Assembly (NCBI GenBank): GCA_009779135.1 | Contig: WREW01000012.1 | Coordinates: 1 to 35,050 of the forward strand | Length of the DNA: 35,050 nt | Direction of reading: 5' to 3' | Source: Alphaproteobacteria bacterium | GTDB lineage: Bacteria; Pseudomonadota; Alphaproteobacteria; UBA9219 | Shown: piece by piece, positions 22,753-30,316 of the stretch | Numbering within the stretch: position 1 is the first letter of the stretch | How the letters are laid out: the number at the start of each line of letters is the position of its first letter | Notes under the pieces: generated by a model | Databases searched by the model: none | Seen by the model: the letters and a program-made list of their open reading frames with translations, nothing else | Told to the model about the DNA's origin: nothing | Program-made: the position numbers and the translations under genes

Positions 22753-23369
22753 TGGATTGGGTTTCTTTTACCGGCACTTCGCCGAATATGCTTCGCAAGG
22801 TGAATATCCTTATCACTCATTTGGGCGATGGGGCGCTGCTTTTTCCTTTGATGTTTATTCTGGCCGCTTATCTGGCTGTGCTGAAAAGCTATCGCGCCGC
22901 TTTGGGGCTTGTGCTGGCTGTCGGGGCTTGCGGTGTTGTGATGGTGGGGTTGAAGGTTTTCTTCCTCAGCTTTCAACAGCCTGTTTTTGACATACGCTCG
23001 CCAAGCGGGCATGCGACGATGGCGGCGGTCGTGTGGGGCGGGATGGCGGTTGTTCTGGCGCCGCATTTTGCGCACTGGCGGCGCTTTTTGCCTTTGGCGG
23101 CGGCTTTTTCCCTGTCCTTTGCGATCGCGGTAACGCGGGTGTTTTTGCGCGCCCATACCTTTGCCGAGGTATTTTTAGGGCTTGCGGTGGGATGGGGGTT
23201 TGTCGGGCTTTATGCTCTTGCGATGCGCGGGCAGCCCAAGGCGCCTTTGCGGCTTTGGCTGGTGTTTTTGCTTCTTTTTGTGCCGTTTATCTTTCTTTAT
23301 GACAGCTATTACATACCGGTTGAAGTTTTTGTGGCAGAAATCGTTGATAGGCTGAAGCTTTTCTTCTAA
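22752..23369 (+). CDS. PAP2-superfamily integral membrane phosphatase-like protein
   Basis: Product of 205 residues with about five hydrophobic segments (roughly 27-45, 50-72, 90-105, 113-130, 138-158 and a C-terminal stretch). PAP2 motif 2 is intact (SPSGH, 83-87). Motif 3, usually SRx5Hx3D, reads TRVFLRAHTFAE (128-139): Arg129 and His135 are kept but the final Asp is Glu. Motif 1 (Kx6RP) is not clearly present near KVFFLSFQQP. The family dephosphorylates lipid phosphates, including undecaprenyl pyrophosphate and lipid A. Its position between miaB and a Mur ligase hints at an envelope role. Reduced or altered activity is possible. TAATG overlap with miaB. Confidence 0.78.
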   Translation: MDWVSFTGTSPNMLRKVNILITHLGDGALLFPLMFILAAYLAVLKSYRAALGLVLAVGACGVVMVGLKVFFLSFQQPVFDIRSPSGHATMAAVVWGGMAVVLAPHFAHWRRFLPLAAAFSLSFAIAVTRVFLRAHTFAEVFLGLAVGWGFVGLYALAMRGQPKAPLRLWLVFLLLFVPFIFLYDSYYIPVEVFVAEIVDRLKLFF

Positions 23370-23380
23370 AGTCTTTTTCT

Positions 23381-24757
23381 ATGACGGCAGAGGAACCTTA
23401 TTTCTTTTGCGCCATCGGCGGCTCGGGGATGATGCCTTTGGCTTTGCTTTTGGCGGCGCGCGGGGCGGATGTGCGCGGCTCGGATCGCTCTTGCGATCAG
23501 GGGCGCACGGCGGAGCGTTTTGATTTTCTCAGGGCGCAAGGGATCAAGCTTTTTCCGCAGGATGGCAGCGGCGTGACAGAAGATGTGCGCAGCTTTGTTC
23601 TTTCAACAGCCGTGGAAGAAGATGTTGCCGATTATGTCAAGGCGCGGGAACTTGGGATTTCCGTTCTTCACCGTGCAGAGCTTCTTGCGCAGCTTGCGCA
23701 AGGCGCGACGCTGTCTTTGGCTGTGGCGGGCACCAGCGGGAAATCGACGACTACGGGCATGCTGGGATGGATTTTAGGCGCTGCGAGGCGCAATCCTACC
23801 ATTGTGAACGGGGCTGTGATGAAGAACTTTTCTTCAGGAACTTATGCGGGAGATCCGGATCTGTTTGTTCTTGAAGTGGATGAAAGTGACGGCTCGATCG
23901 AACATTTTTCGCCAAGCGTTGGCGTTTTGACGAATATCGCGTTCGATCACAAATCGCTTGAGGAGATTGAGGCGCTTTTTAAAGCGTTTCTTGCGCGCAG
24001 CACAAAGCGCGTTGTTAATTTTGATTGCCAGCGCGCGCGGGCTTTGGCGGAAAAATTGCCGCGCGCTTCTGTGATTTCTTATTCTCTTGAGGATGAGGGG
24101 ACGGATCTTTTCGGGCGCTATGATCCTCAAGGGCTTTTGTCTGTGCGTTATCGGGATGAAAGGCGGGATTTTCTTTTGCCTTTGGCGGGGGCGCATAATG
24201 CGTCCAATGCTTTGGCCTCTATCGGGGGCGCGCTTGCGGCGGGGGTGTCTTTGGAAACAGCGTGCAATGCTTTGGCGCAGTTTGCGGGGATTGCAAGGCG
24301 GCTTGAGCTTGTCGGCCTTGCGGGAAATATGCGCGTGATTGATGATTTTGCGCATAATCCCGACAAGATTGCGGCCAGTTTGAAAACTTTGCATCAGGGA
24401 AAAGGGCGGCTTCTGGTTTTGTTTCAGCCGCACGGCTTTGGGCCTTTGGCTTTGATGAAAGATCAAATGGCGCAGGCTTTTGCGCAAAATCTTGCGGCGG
24501 AAGATCGTGTTTTTGTATGTGATCCTCTTTATCTTGGCGGAAGTACGGAGCGCCGCGTGACAAGCGTGGATCTTGCGCAGGCCATAGGCGGGGCGGCCCA
24601 TTATGTCCCTTCGCGTGAGGATGCGGCTGTGGCCATGATGCAAGTGGCTGAGGATGGGGACACGCTGGTCGTGATGGGCGCACGGGATGATACGCTTTCC
24701 ACGTTGGCGCGGGATATTCTTTTTCATCTCAGGGTTAAAATGGGGCTTTCCTCTTGA
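23381..24757 (+). CDS. Mur ligase family protein (divergent MurC/Mpl-like)
   Basis: Product of 458 residues with the three-domain Mur ligase layout. An N-terminal Rossmann domain (AIGGSGMMPLALLL, RGSDRS) is followed by the ATP-binding P-loop GTSGKSTTTGML (117-128). VLEVDESDGS (163-172), TNIAFDHKS, AHNASNALAS (271-280) and DDFAHNPDKI (321-330) come next, then a C-terminal domain. MurC and Mpl normally have GTHGKTTT and DDYAHHP. Here Ser replaces the His of the P-loop motif, and Asn the second His. It is therefore a related but distinct ligase, possibly attaching an amino acid or peptide to a UDP-muramic acid or similar acid. It follows the PAP2 gene by 11 nt; its ribosome-binding site is weak. 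Confidence 0.82.
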   Translation: MTAEEPYFFCAIGGSGMMPLALLLAARGADVRGSDRSCDQGRTAERFDFLRAQGIKLFPQDGSGVTEDVRSFVLSTAVEEDVADYVKARELGISVLHRAELLAQLAQGATLSLAVAGTSGKSTTTGMLGWILGAARRNPTIVNGAVMKNFSSGTYAGDPDLFVLEVDESDGSIEHFSPSVGVLTNIAFDHKSLEEIEALFKAFLARSTKRVVNFDCQRARALAEKLPRASVISYSLEDEGTDLFGRYDPQGLLSVRYRDERRDFLLPLAGAHNASNALASIGGALAAGVSLETACNALAQFAGIARRLELVGLAGNMRVIDDFAHNPDKIAASLKTLHQGKGRLLVLFQPHGFGPLALMKDQMAQAFAQNLAAEDRVFVCDPLYLGGSTERRVTSVDLAQAIGGAAHYVPSREDAAVAMMQVAEDGDTLVVMGARDDTLSTLARDILFHLRVKMGLSS

Positions 24758-24782
24758 CTTTTCGGCCCATAAGCCCTAGCAA
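24754..24782 (+). promoter_or_regulatory. Likely promoter of tRNA-Leu
   Basis: TTGACT (24754-24759), a 17-nt spacer and TAGCAA (24777-24782) lie 13 nt before the tRNA. The -35 box overlaps the stop codon of the Mur ligase gene. A strong -35, ideal spacing and the right distance make it a convincing sigma-70-type promoter. It could also serve rnd and the lpt genes downstream. Confidence 0.6.
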
Positions 24783-24795
24783 AGGCTCAAGGTAA

Positions 24796-24882
24796 GCCCA
24801 GATGGCGGAATTGGTAGACGCGCAGGTTTCAGGTACCTGTGGCAGCAATGTCGTGGAAGTTCGAGTCTTCTTCTGGGCACCA
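24796..24882 (+). tRNA. tRNA-Leu (anticodon CAG)
   Basis: An 87-nt class II tRNA with encoded CCA (24880-24882). The acceptor stem GCCCAGA (24796-24802) pairs with TCTGGGC (24872-24878), with A24879 as discriminator. The anticodon stem CAGGT/ACCTG encloses the loop TTCAGGT, giving anticodon CAG, which reads CUG. A long variable arm and the T-loop GTTCGAGT follow, as expected for tRNA-Leu. The D-loop contains TTGGTAGA. No clear hairpin terminator follows, only a short T run at 24884-24888, so read-through into rnd is possible. Confidence 0.96.
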
Positions 24883-24905
24883 TTTTTTGGCAAGGACAGG
24901 CCGTG

Positions 24906-25541
24906 ATGTCAGCTTCATCTGTGACTCTTCATCAGGGGGATATTCCCGCTTCTCTTTCCTTCGGCGGGGCCGTGGCGGTGGATACCGAGTCGATGGGCCT
25001 TCACTGGGAGCGGGATCGTCTTTGCGTCATTCAGCTTTCATCCGGCGATGGGCAGGCTCATCTCGTCCAGTTCCAAAAAGATGAATATGACGCGCCCAAT
25101 CTCAAAAAACTTTTGAGCGATCCTGAAGTTGTCAAGATTTTTCATTTTGCGCGCGCTGATCTTGCGGTGCTTGCGCATTATCTGGAAGTTATGCCGCAGC
25201 CGGTTTATTGCACTAAAATCGCTTCGGTTCTTGCGCGGACTTTTACAGACCGGCATGGGCTTAAAGATTTATGCCGCGATCTTTTGGGGATTGAGCTGAC
25301 CAAGGAAATGCAGGCCTCGGACTGGGGCGCTGATACACTTTCGCCGGAGCAGTTGAATTATGCGGCTTCGGATGTGCTTTACCTTCACCGCCTGCGCGCC
25401 AGGTTGGATGAAATGCTGATACGCGAAGGGCGCGCCTATCTTGCCGATGCGGCTTTTCGCTTTTTGCCGGCGCGCGCGGCTTTGGATCTGGCCGGATGGG
25501 CGCAGACGGATATTTTCGCCCATAAGCCCGTGCGGAGCTGA
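24906..25541 (+). CDS. rnd: Ribonuclease D-type 3'-5' exonuclease (short form)
   Basis: Product of 211 residues. The DEDDy exonuclease motifs are present: Exo I AVDTESMGL (Asp and Glu), Exo II IFHFARADLAVL (Asp) and Exo III LNYAASDVLYLHRL (Tyr-x3-Asp). The HRDC domains of E. coli RNase D are absent. This short form is normal in alphaproteobacteria, where it lies before lptC as here. It likely trims tRNA or other small RNA 3' ends. AAGGA precedes both GTG 24903 and ATG 24906; I chose ATG at the 9-nt spacing. Confidence 0.9.
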   Translation: MSASSVTLHQGDIPASLSFGGAVAVDTESMGLHWERDRLCVIQLSSGDGQAHLVQFQKDEYDAPNLKKLLSDPEVVKIFHFARADLAVLAHYLEVMPQPVYCTKIASVLARTFTDRHGLKDLCRDLLGIELTKEMQASDWGADTLSPEQLNYAASDVLYLHRLRARLDEMLIREGRAYLADAAFRFLPARAALDLAGWAQTDIFAHKPVRS

Positions 25542-25564
25542 TTTACTTTTGGGTTTCTTTTGTC

Positions 25565-26212
25565 ATGCGGGAAGATCATCAAAAAAGCCGCAAGCATCAA
25601 GTTCTTGAGGCGCTCTGGCCTCGGGATACAAGCCGCGCTCAGGCGCGTAGCCTGAGTTATTCGCGCTTTGTTTTCCGCATGCGCCGCATTTTGCCGGTTG
25701 TCATTGTGCTGGTTTTGGTTTTTGTAGCGCTCTTTCCTTGGCTGAGCGGTGATAAAATCGCGGTTGAGATGGAGGCTCATGTCCCCAATTTGATGATCTC
25801 GAAACTTCATTTGACGGGGACGGATCAGCATGGGCGGCCCTACAGCGTGACGGCGGATCGCGCCTTGCAGGTGGGGAATACTCAAAACATCATTGATCTT
25901 GAACAGCCCAAGGGCGAGATCACAGACCAAAAAAATATCTGGATGGCCGTGCATGCGCAGCAGGGGCGTGTGGATCAAAATACGAAAAAGCTCTGGCTTA
26001 AAGGTCAGGTGGAAGTGTTTCATGATGCCGGTTATCGCGCGGCCTCCGAGGCCATGGCGGTGGATTTGCAGACCGGCGAGGCGGTGACAGATCAACCTAT
26101 TGTTATTCAGGGATCTTTTGGCGTTTTGCGCGGGCAGGGGCTCAAGCTTCTTGATGACGGGCAGCGCGTGATTGTTGGGGGGCCCGCGCAGGCCGAGCTT
26201 GCCTTGCGTTAG
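25565..26212 (+). CDS. lptC: LPS export protein LptC
   Basis: Product of 215 residues. One N-terminal membrane anchor (about 42-60, ILPVVIVLVLVFVALFPWL) follows a basic cytoplasmic segment. The rest is a periplasmic beta-jellyroll with the expected pattern: LMISKLHLTGTDQHGRPYSVTADRA, DLEQPKGEI, LWLKGQVEVFHDAGYRAASEAMAVDL and VIQGSFGVLRGQGLKLLDDGQRV. LptC hands lipopolysaccharide from the LptBFG transporter to LptA. It lies in the conserved order rnd-lptC-lptA-lptB. The start is ATG 25565. Confidence 0.9.
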   Translation: MREDHQKSRKHQVLEALWPRDTSRAQARSLSYSRFVFRMRRILPVVIVLVLVFVALFPWLSGDKIAVEMEAHVPNLMISKLHLTGTDQHGRPYSVTADRALQVGNTQNIIDLEQPKGEITDQKNIWMAVHAQQGRVDQNTKKLWLKGQVEVFHDAGYRAASEAMAVDLQTGEAVTDQPIVIQGSFGVLRGQGLKLLDDGQRVIVGGPAQAELALR

Positions 26213-26238
26213 CGGATCTTGTGGTTTAGGTTCAATCC

Positions 26239-27039
26239 ATGCGTTTTTTATTCTCTTTTCTTGTTGTTCTGGCCGCGCTGACGGGGGTTGCTTGTGCGCA
26301 GAATGACCAGCTGGTTATTTCGGCTGAGCAAAGCCTTGAATGGCATGAAGACCAGCAGCTTTATATTGCTCGTCAGGATGCGCGGGCTGTGCGTGGGCCT
26401 TTGACGCTTGAGGCGGATCTCCTCATGGCGCGGCGATGGGCGAAAGATAAGGGGATTTCCGAAAAAGCGGGTCAGCGCAGCGCCATTGATCTGGTGACAG
26501 CGGAAGGAAATGTCCGCATTTTTGACGACAAGCAAAAGCTTGTCGGCGACAGGGCCACTTACGATCTTGATAAGGGGTGGATTCGCGTAACGGGCGCAAA
26601 GCTGTGTTATGAAAGTCAAGGCAGCGTCATCACGGCGCGGGACAGTTTTGATTATGATGAAAAAGCACAAAAAGCCTTCGCGCATGGCAAGGTGGTGGCT
26701 TTGCATCAGGGCCATAAGGTCAAAGCGGACAAGATGGCCGTAACTTTCCGCCAAAATGAAGCAGGCCGACGTGAGCTTTCCATGATTGAGGCATGGGGAG
26801 AGGTGGATATTCTGACCAAAGACGGCGTTTTGGCGCGCGGCGATCATGCGGTTTACACGGCCCATGACGACATGGCCAATCTTGCGGGCCATGTGCGCAT
26901 CACGCGCCAAGAAGTTCATCTTGAAGGCGATCGCGCCGTGCTTCAATTCGGCAGCGGCGAGAGTCAGCTTTTAAATGAAGGCGGTGGGCGCGTGCGCGCG
27001 CTTTTGCCTTCATCGGGGAAGGGGGCGGATTCTCAATGA
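26239..27039 (+). CDS. lptA: LPS periplasmic bridge protein LptA
   Basis: Product of 266 residues. The signal peptide MRFLFSFLVVLAALTGVACA is followed by the OstA beta-jellyroll domain: LVISAEQSLEWHEDQQLYIARQDARAVRGPLTLEADLL, then IDLVTAEGNVRIFDDKQKLVGDRATYDLDKG, and ARGDHAVYTAHDDMANLAGHVRITRQEV. LptA units assemble into the filament that carries lipopolysaccharide across the periplasm. At 266 residues it is longer than E. coli LptA (about 185), as is usual in alphaproteobacteria. The stop overlaps lptB by ATGA. Confidence 0.92.
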   Translation: MRFLFSFLVVLAALTGVACAQNDQLVISAEQSLEWHEDQQLYIARQDARAVRGPLTLEADLLMARRWAKDKGISEKAGQRSAIDLVTAEGNVRIFDDKQKLVGDRATYDLDKGWIRVTGAKLCYESQGSVITARDSFDYDEKAQKAFAHGKVVALHQGHKVKADKMAVTFRQNEAGRRELSMIEAWGEVDILTKDGVLARGDHAVYTAHDDMANLAGHVRITRQEVHLEGDRAVLQFGSGESQLLNEGGGRVRALLPSSGKGADSQ

Positions 27040-27788
27040 CGGCTTTGCCTCACAAACAACCCGAAAAAAAAGGCCTTTTTGCCACGCATCTGGGCAAAAG
27101 CTACCGTGGCCGTCCTGTTGTGCATGATGTCAGCATTGCGCTTGAACGCGGCGAGGTGGTGGGGCTTTTGGGGCCTAATGGTGCCGGAAAGACAACTTGC
27201 TTTTATCTTTTAACAGGGCTTATTGCGCCGGATGTCGGGCGCGTTGTGATTGACGGGGTCGATGTTTCCTCTATGCCCATGTATCGCCGCGCGCGTCTGG
27301 GGCTGAGCTATTTGCCGCAGGAGACTTCCATTTTTCGCGGGCTTAATGTGGAAGATAATATCCGCGCCATTTTGGAAGTGATCGAGCCTGATTATGATAC
27401 GCGCGAAAACATGCTTGATGATCTTCTGGCTGAGTTCGGCATTACGCATTTAAGGCATGCGCCGTCCGTGGCGCTTTCGGGCGGGGAGCGCAGGCGGGTT
27501 GAAATTGCGCGGGCTTTGGCGGCGCGGCCTCATTTCCTTTTGCTGGATGAGCCTTTTGCCGGAATCGATCCTATCGCGCTTGGCGATATACGCGATCTTG
27601 TGGTGCATTTGCGCGATCGCGGCCTTGGCGTTTTGATTACAGATCATAATGTGCGCGCGACTCTTGAAATTGTCGATCGCGCTTCCATCATTCATGACGG
27701 GCGCGTTCTTATGGAAGGCACGCCTCAGGAGATTGTTACACATGCCGATGTGAGGCGTGTTTATCTTGGTGATGAGTTTCGCATGTAA
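27036..27788 (+). CDS. lptB: LPS export ABC transporter ATP-binding protein LptB
   Basis: Product of 250 residues. Walker A GPNGAGKTTCFYLLTG, Q-loop YLPQETSIFRGLNVEDN, the ABC signature LSGGERRRVEIARAL, Walker B FLLLDEPFAGIDPIAL and the switch His (ITDHNVRATLEIVDRA) are all intact. The YLPQE..IFR..TVEDN-type Q-loop region and the C-terminal YLGDEFRM are LptB signatures. It powers LPS extraction by LptFG, which are not in this window. The start overlaps the lptA stop. Confidence 0.96.
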   Translation: MTALPHKQPEKKGLFATHLGKSYRGRPVVHDVSIALERGEVVGLLGPNGAGKTTCFYLLTGLIAPDVGRVVIDGVDVSSMPMYRRARLGLSYLPQETSIFRGLNVEDNIRAILEVIEPDYDTRENMLDDLLAEFGITHLRHAPSVALSGGERRRVEIARALAARPHFLLLDEPFAGIDPIALGDIRDLVVHLRDRGLGVLITDHNVRATLEIVDRASIIHDGRVLMEGTPQEIVTHADVRRVYLGDEFRM

Positions 27789-27800
27789 AGGCAAACCTTA

Positions 27801-29135
27801 ATGGCGCTTTCAGCAGGTCTTGATCTTCGCGCGACAGGCGCTTTGGTAATGACGCCGCAACTCCAGCAGGCCATCAAGCTTTTACAAATGTCCAATCAGG
27901 ATTTATGCGCTTATGTCGCGCAGCAGATCGACCAGAATCCTTTTCTGGATTACGCCGATTCCATGCCAAGCACGACAGCGGAACATCATGATTACAGTGA
28001 TCCCTATGATCCTTTGCGCGCGGGCCGTCCTTTGGAAGAAACCCTAAGCCGTGCGCCGAGTTTGAGGGAGCATCTTTTGCAGCAGATTCAAGTCGATTTT
28101 CCCGATCCTAAGGATCGCATCACAGCCGTGGCTTTGGCTGAGCTTTTGGATGAGGCGGGCTATCTGCCCGCAGATCTTGATCTTGTGCGCACGCAGCTTG
28201 GTCTTGCGCCGGAAGCATTTGAAGCGATCATACAAAGATTGCAGCATCTTGATCCTTCGGGGATTTTTGCGCGCTCGCTTCAGGAAACTTTAGCCATTCA
28301 GCTGCGCGAGAAAAACAGGCTGGATCCGGCCATGCAGACACTTCTTGCGAATCTTCCCTTGCTGGCCAAGAACGATCGCGCGGCGCTTATGCGTCTGACG
28401 GGCGTTGATGGCGAGGATCTTTCCGACATGATCGCGGAAGTTCGCGCGCTTTCGCCCAAGCCCGCGATCGGGTTTGCGGCGGATGTGGCGTCGGCCCTTG
28501 TGCCGGATGTGCTTTTGACCGCTTTGCCCGGGGGGGATTGGCAGGTCACGCTCAACAATGAAACGCTGCCGCGCGTTTTGGTTCATGACTCCTTTTATGC
28601 GCAGCTTTCTGCTTCACGAACCGGCGGGGCCAAAGAGGAAAAGGCTTTTGTTGCGGAAAACTGGCAGCAGGCCAACTGGCTTATTAAAGCTCTGGCACAA
28701 CGCGCCACCACTATTTTAAAAGTGGCCACCGAAATCGTCAAAAAACAGGACAAGTTTTTCATTTACGGCGTCCAGTATTTAAAGCCTCTGGTTTTAAAAG
28801 ATATTGCAGAGGCTATCGGGATGCATGAATCCACCGTAAGCCGTGTTACGCAAAACAAATATATGGCCACACCACGGGGGATGTTTGAGCTTAAATATTT
28901 TTTCTCTCAGGCCCTTTCCTCGGCGCATGGGGGGGAGAGCGTTTCAAGCGAGGCCGCGCGTGATCGTATTCGGGACTTGATCGCGCGTGAAACGCCGCAA
29001 GACGTTCTTTCGGATGACCGGCTGGCTTTGCTTTTGCGCAGGGAAGGCATTGATATTGCACGGCGCACGGTCGCCAAATATCGAGAGTCTTTGGGTCTTG
29101 CCTCCTCGGCAGGTCGCCGCCGTCAGAAAAGCTAG
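27801..29135 (+). CDS. rpoN: RNA polymerase sigma-54 factor RpoN
   Basis: Product of 444 residues. The N-terminal region I is glutamine- and leucine-rich (MTPQLQQAIKLLQMSNQDL), the part that contacts enhancer-binding ATPases. A Pro/Ser/Asp-rich acidic linker follows, then the core-binding domain. The helix-turn-helix IGMHESTVSRVTQNK comes before the RpoN box ARRTVAKYRE (420-429), which reads the -24 element. Sigma-54 directs genes for nitrogen use, motility or envelope functions, always with an activator. It lies 12 nt after lptB, the standard proteobacterial order. Confidence 0.97.
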   Translation: MALSAGLDLRATGALVMTPQLQQAIKLLQMSNQDLCAYVAQQIDQNPFLDYADSMPSTTAEHHDYSDPYDPLRAGRPLEETLSRAPSLREHLLQQIQVDFPDPKDRITAVALAELLDEAGYLPADLDLVRTQLGLAPEAFEAIIQRLQHLDPSGIFARSLQETLAIQLREKNRLDPAMQTLLANLPLLAKNDRAALMRLTGVDGEDLSDMIAEVRALSPKPAIGFAADVASALVPDVLLTALPGGDWQVTLNNETLPRVLVHDSFYAQLSASRTGGAKEEKAFVAENWQQANWLIKALAQRATTILKVATEIVKKQDKFFIYGVQYLKPLVLKDIAEAIGMHESTVSRVTQNKYMATPRGMFELKYFFSQALSSAHGGESVSSEAARDRIRDLIARETPQDVLSDDRLALLLRREGIDIARRTVAKYRESLGLASSAGRRRQKS

Positions 29136-29186
29136 TCTTAATATCGAGCAAAAACAAAGCCTTAGAATGTTTTTTGTCTTTGGCGC

Positions 29187-29214
29187 TTGACAGGCCTGAG
29201 CAAGAGACTATCTT
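29187..29214 (+). promoter_or_regulatory. Likely sigma-70-type promoter of hpf-ptsN
   Basis: TTGACA (29187-29192), 16 nt, then TATCTT (29209-29214), in the 112-nt gap between rpoN and hpf. The -35 is a perfect match and the -10 matches four of six. It would let hpf and ptsN be transcribed apart from the lpt-rpoN genes, for example when growth slows. Confidence 0.6.
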
Positions 29215-29247
29215 GGGGGCTCTTTAACTCTCAACAACAGGTTTTTC

Positions 29248-29829
29248 ATGCAACTTTCCGTTAAAGGTAAGCAAATTGGCGTTGGGGACGCGCTTCGGCA
29301 GCATGTCGAAGAAAAGCTCAGCGAGATTGTCGGCAAATATTTCGGGGATTCTTTGGACTCAACCGTAACTTTTTCGCGGGAGGCTCATCTTTTCCGCGCT
29401 GATATTATGATCCATGCCGGACGGGGTATTGATCTTCAAAGCACGGCGGCCGCGCCGGAACCTTATCCGGCTTTTGATCAGGCGGCTGAGCGTATCGCCG
29501 AGCGTCTGCGGCGTCATAAAAACCGCTTGCGGCGCCACCACCAAAGCGGGGCCGCTGAGCATGTCGAGGCCGTTTTGGCGCAGGCTTTTGTGTTGACCCC
29601 TCAGGAGGATGAGGCGGCGCAGGATGAGGCGGACAATCCCGTCATTATTGCCGAGATGACTATGCCGATTGAACTTTTGACCGTAAGCGAGGCTGTTATG
29701 AAAATGGATCTTGCAGACCTGCCGGCCCTGATGTTCCGCAACCGCGCGCACGGTAAGCTTAACATGGTTTACCGTCGGGCCGATGGCAATATCGGCTGGG
29801 TCGATCCCGCGCAAAGCGGCAAGGGCTGA
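29248..29829 (+). CDS. hpf: Ribosome hibernation promoting factor, long form
   Basis: Product of 193 residues. The N-terminal S30AE domain (1-95: MQLSVKGKQIGVGDALRQHVEEKL...AERIAERLRRHKNRLRRH) binds the decoding region of the 30S subunit. A flexible acidic linker (about 96-130) leads to the C-terminal dimerisation domain (PIELLTVSEAVMKMDLADLPALMFRNRAHGKLNMVYRR...GWVDP). The long form joins two 70S ribosomes into 100S particles without RMF. It lies between rpoN and ptsN, the classical order. Confidence 0.95.
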   Translation: MQLSVKGKQIGVGDALRQHVEEKLSEIVGKYFGDSLDSTVTFSREAHLFRADIMIHAGRGIDLQSTAAAPEPYPAFDQAAERIAERLRRHKNRLRRHHQSGAAEHVEAVLAQAFVLTPQEDEAAQDEADNPVIIAEMTMPIELLTVSEAVMKMDLADLPALMFRNRAHGKLNMVYRRADGNIGWVDPAQSGKG

Positions 29830-29839
29830 GGGCCTTATC

Positions 29840-30316
29840 ATGACAGGCGTTGTTTCCCTCCGCGACATCCTTCAGGATGAGGATGTTATTTTGCTTGACG
29901 TTGAAGCCGGCGACAAAAAACAGCTTTTGGAGTTTATGTCGGATTATGCGGCGCAAAAGCTTGCCATGCAGGCGCACCAGCTTGCGGATGTTTTGTGGGA
30001 GCGTGAAAAACTGGGAACAACGGGCGTGGGGCGTGGGATTGCCATTCCTCACGGGCGGCTGGCCGTACTTGAGGGCGTGCGGGGATTTTTTGCGCGGCTT
30101 AAAACACCTTTGGAGTTTGATGCTGTCGATCATCAGCCGGTGGATCTTGTGTTTTTGCTGTTTTCACCGCAGGATGCGGGGGCAGATCATCTGCATGCTC
30201 TGGCCAGCGTTTCGCAGGCCATGCGGGATGAAGCTTTTTGCGCGCAACTGCGCGGTGCGCGTGATCCCAAAGACGTGTTCGGCCTTTTTGTCACGCGCAA
30301 ACCGCAGGAGTCATGA
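29840..30316 (+). CDS. ptsN: Nitrogen-type PTS enzyme IIA (PtsN)
   Basis: Product of 158 residues. The phosphorylated histidine is His71 in GVGRGIAIPHGRL. ADHLHALASVSQAMRD near the C-terminus is also conserved. In the PTS-Ntr phosphorelay (PtsP-PtsO-PtsN) it has regulatory roles in potassium, nitrogen and envelope balance and does not transport sugar. ATG 29840 is chosen, with GAGGG upstream; a longer frame from 29783 would overlap hpf deeply and adds no conserved residues. The stop overlaps the following carbamoyltransferase start by ATGA. Confidence 0.95.
   Translation: MTGVVSLRDILQDEDVILLDVEAGDKKQLLEFMSDYAAQKLAMQAHQLADVLWEREKLGTTGVGRGIAIPHGRLAVLEGVRGFFARLKTPLEFDAVDHQPVDLVFLLFSPQDAGADHLHALASVSQAMRDEAFCAQLRGARDPKDVFGLFVTRKPQES

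Noticed and set aside
23834-24727. Minus-strand open frame of 297 codons opposite the Mur ligase gene
   Set aside because: The product is rich in Arg, Lys and Ile with no family pattern; the plus strand carries conserved ligase motifs throughout.
29161-29186. Rho-independent terminator after rpoN
   Set aside because: A T-run is present, but no stem of adequate length precedes it.
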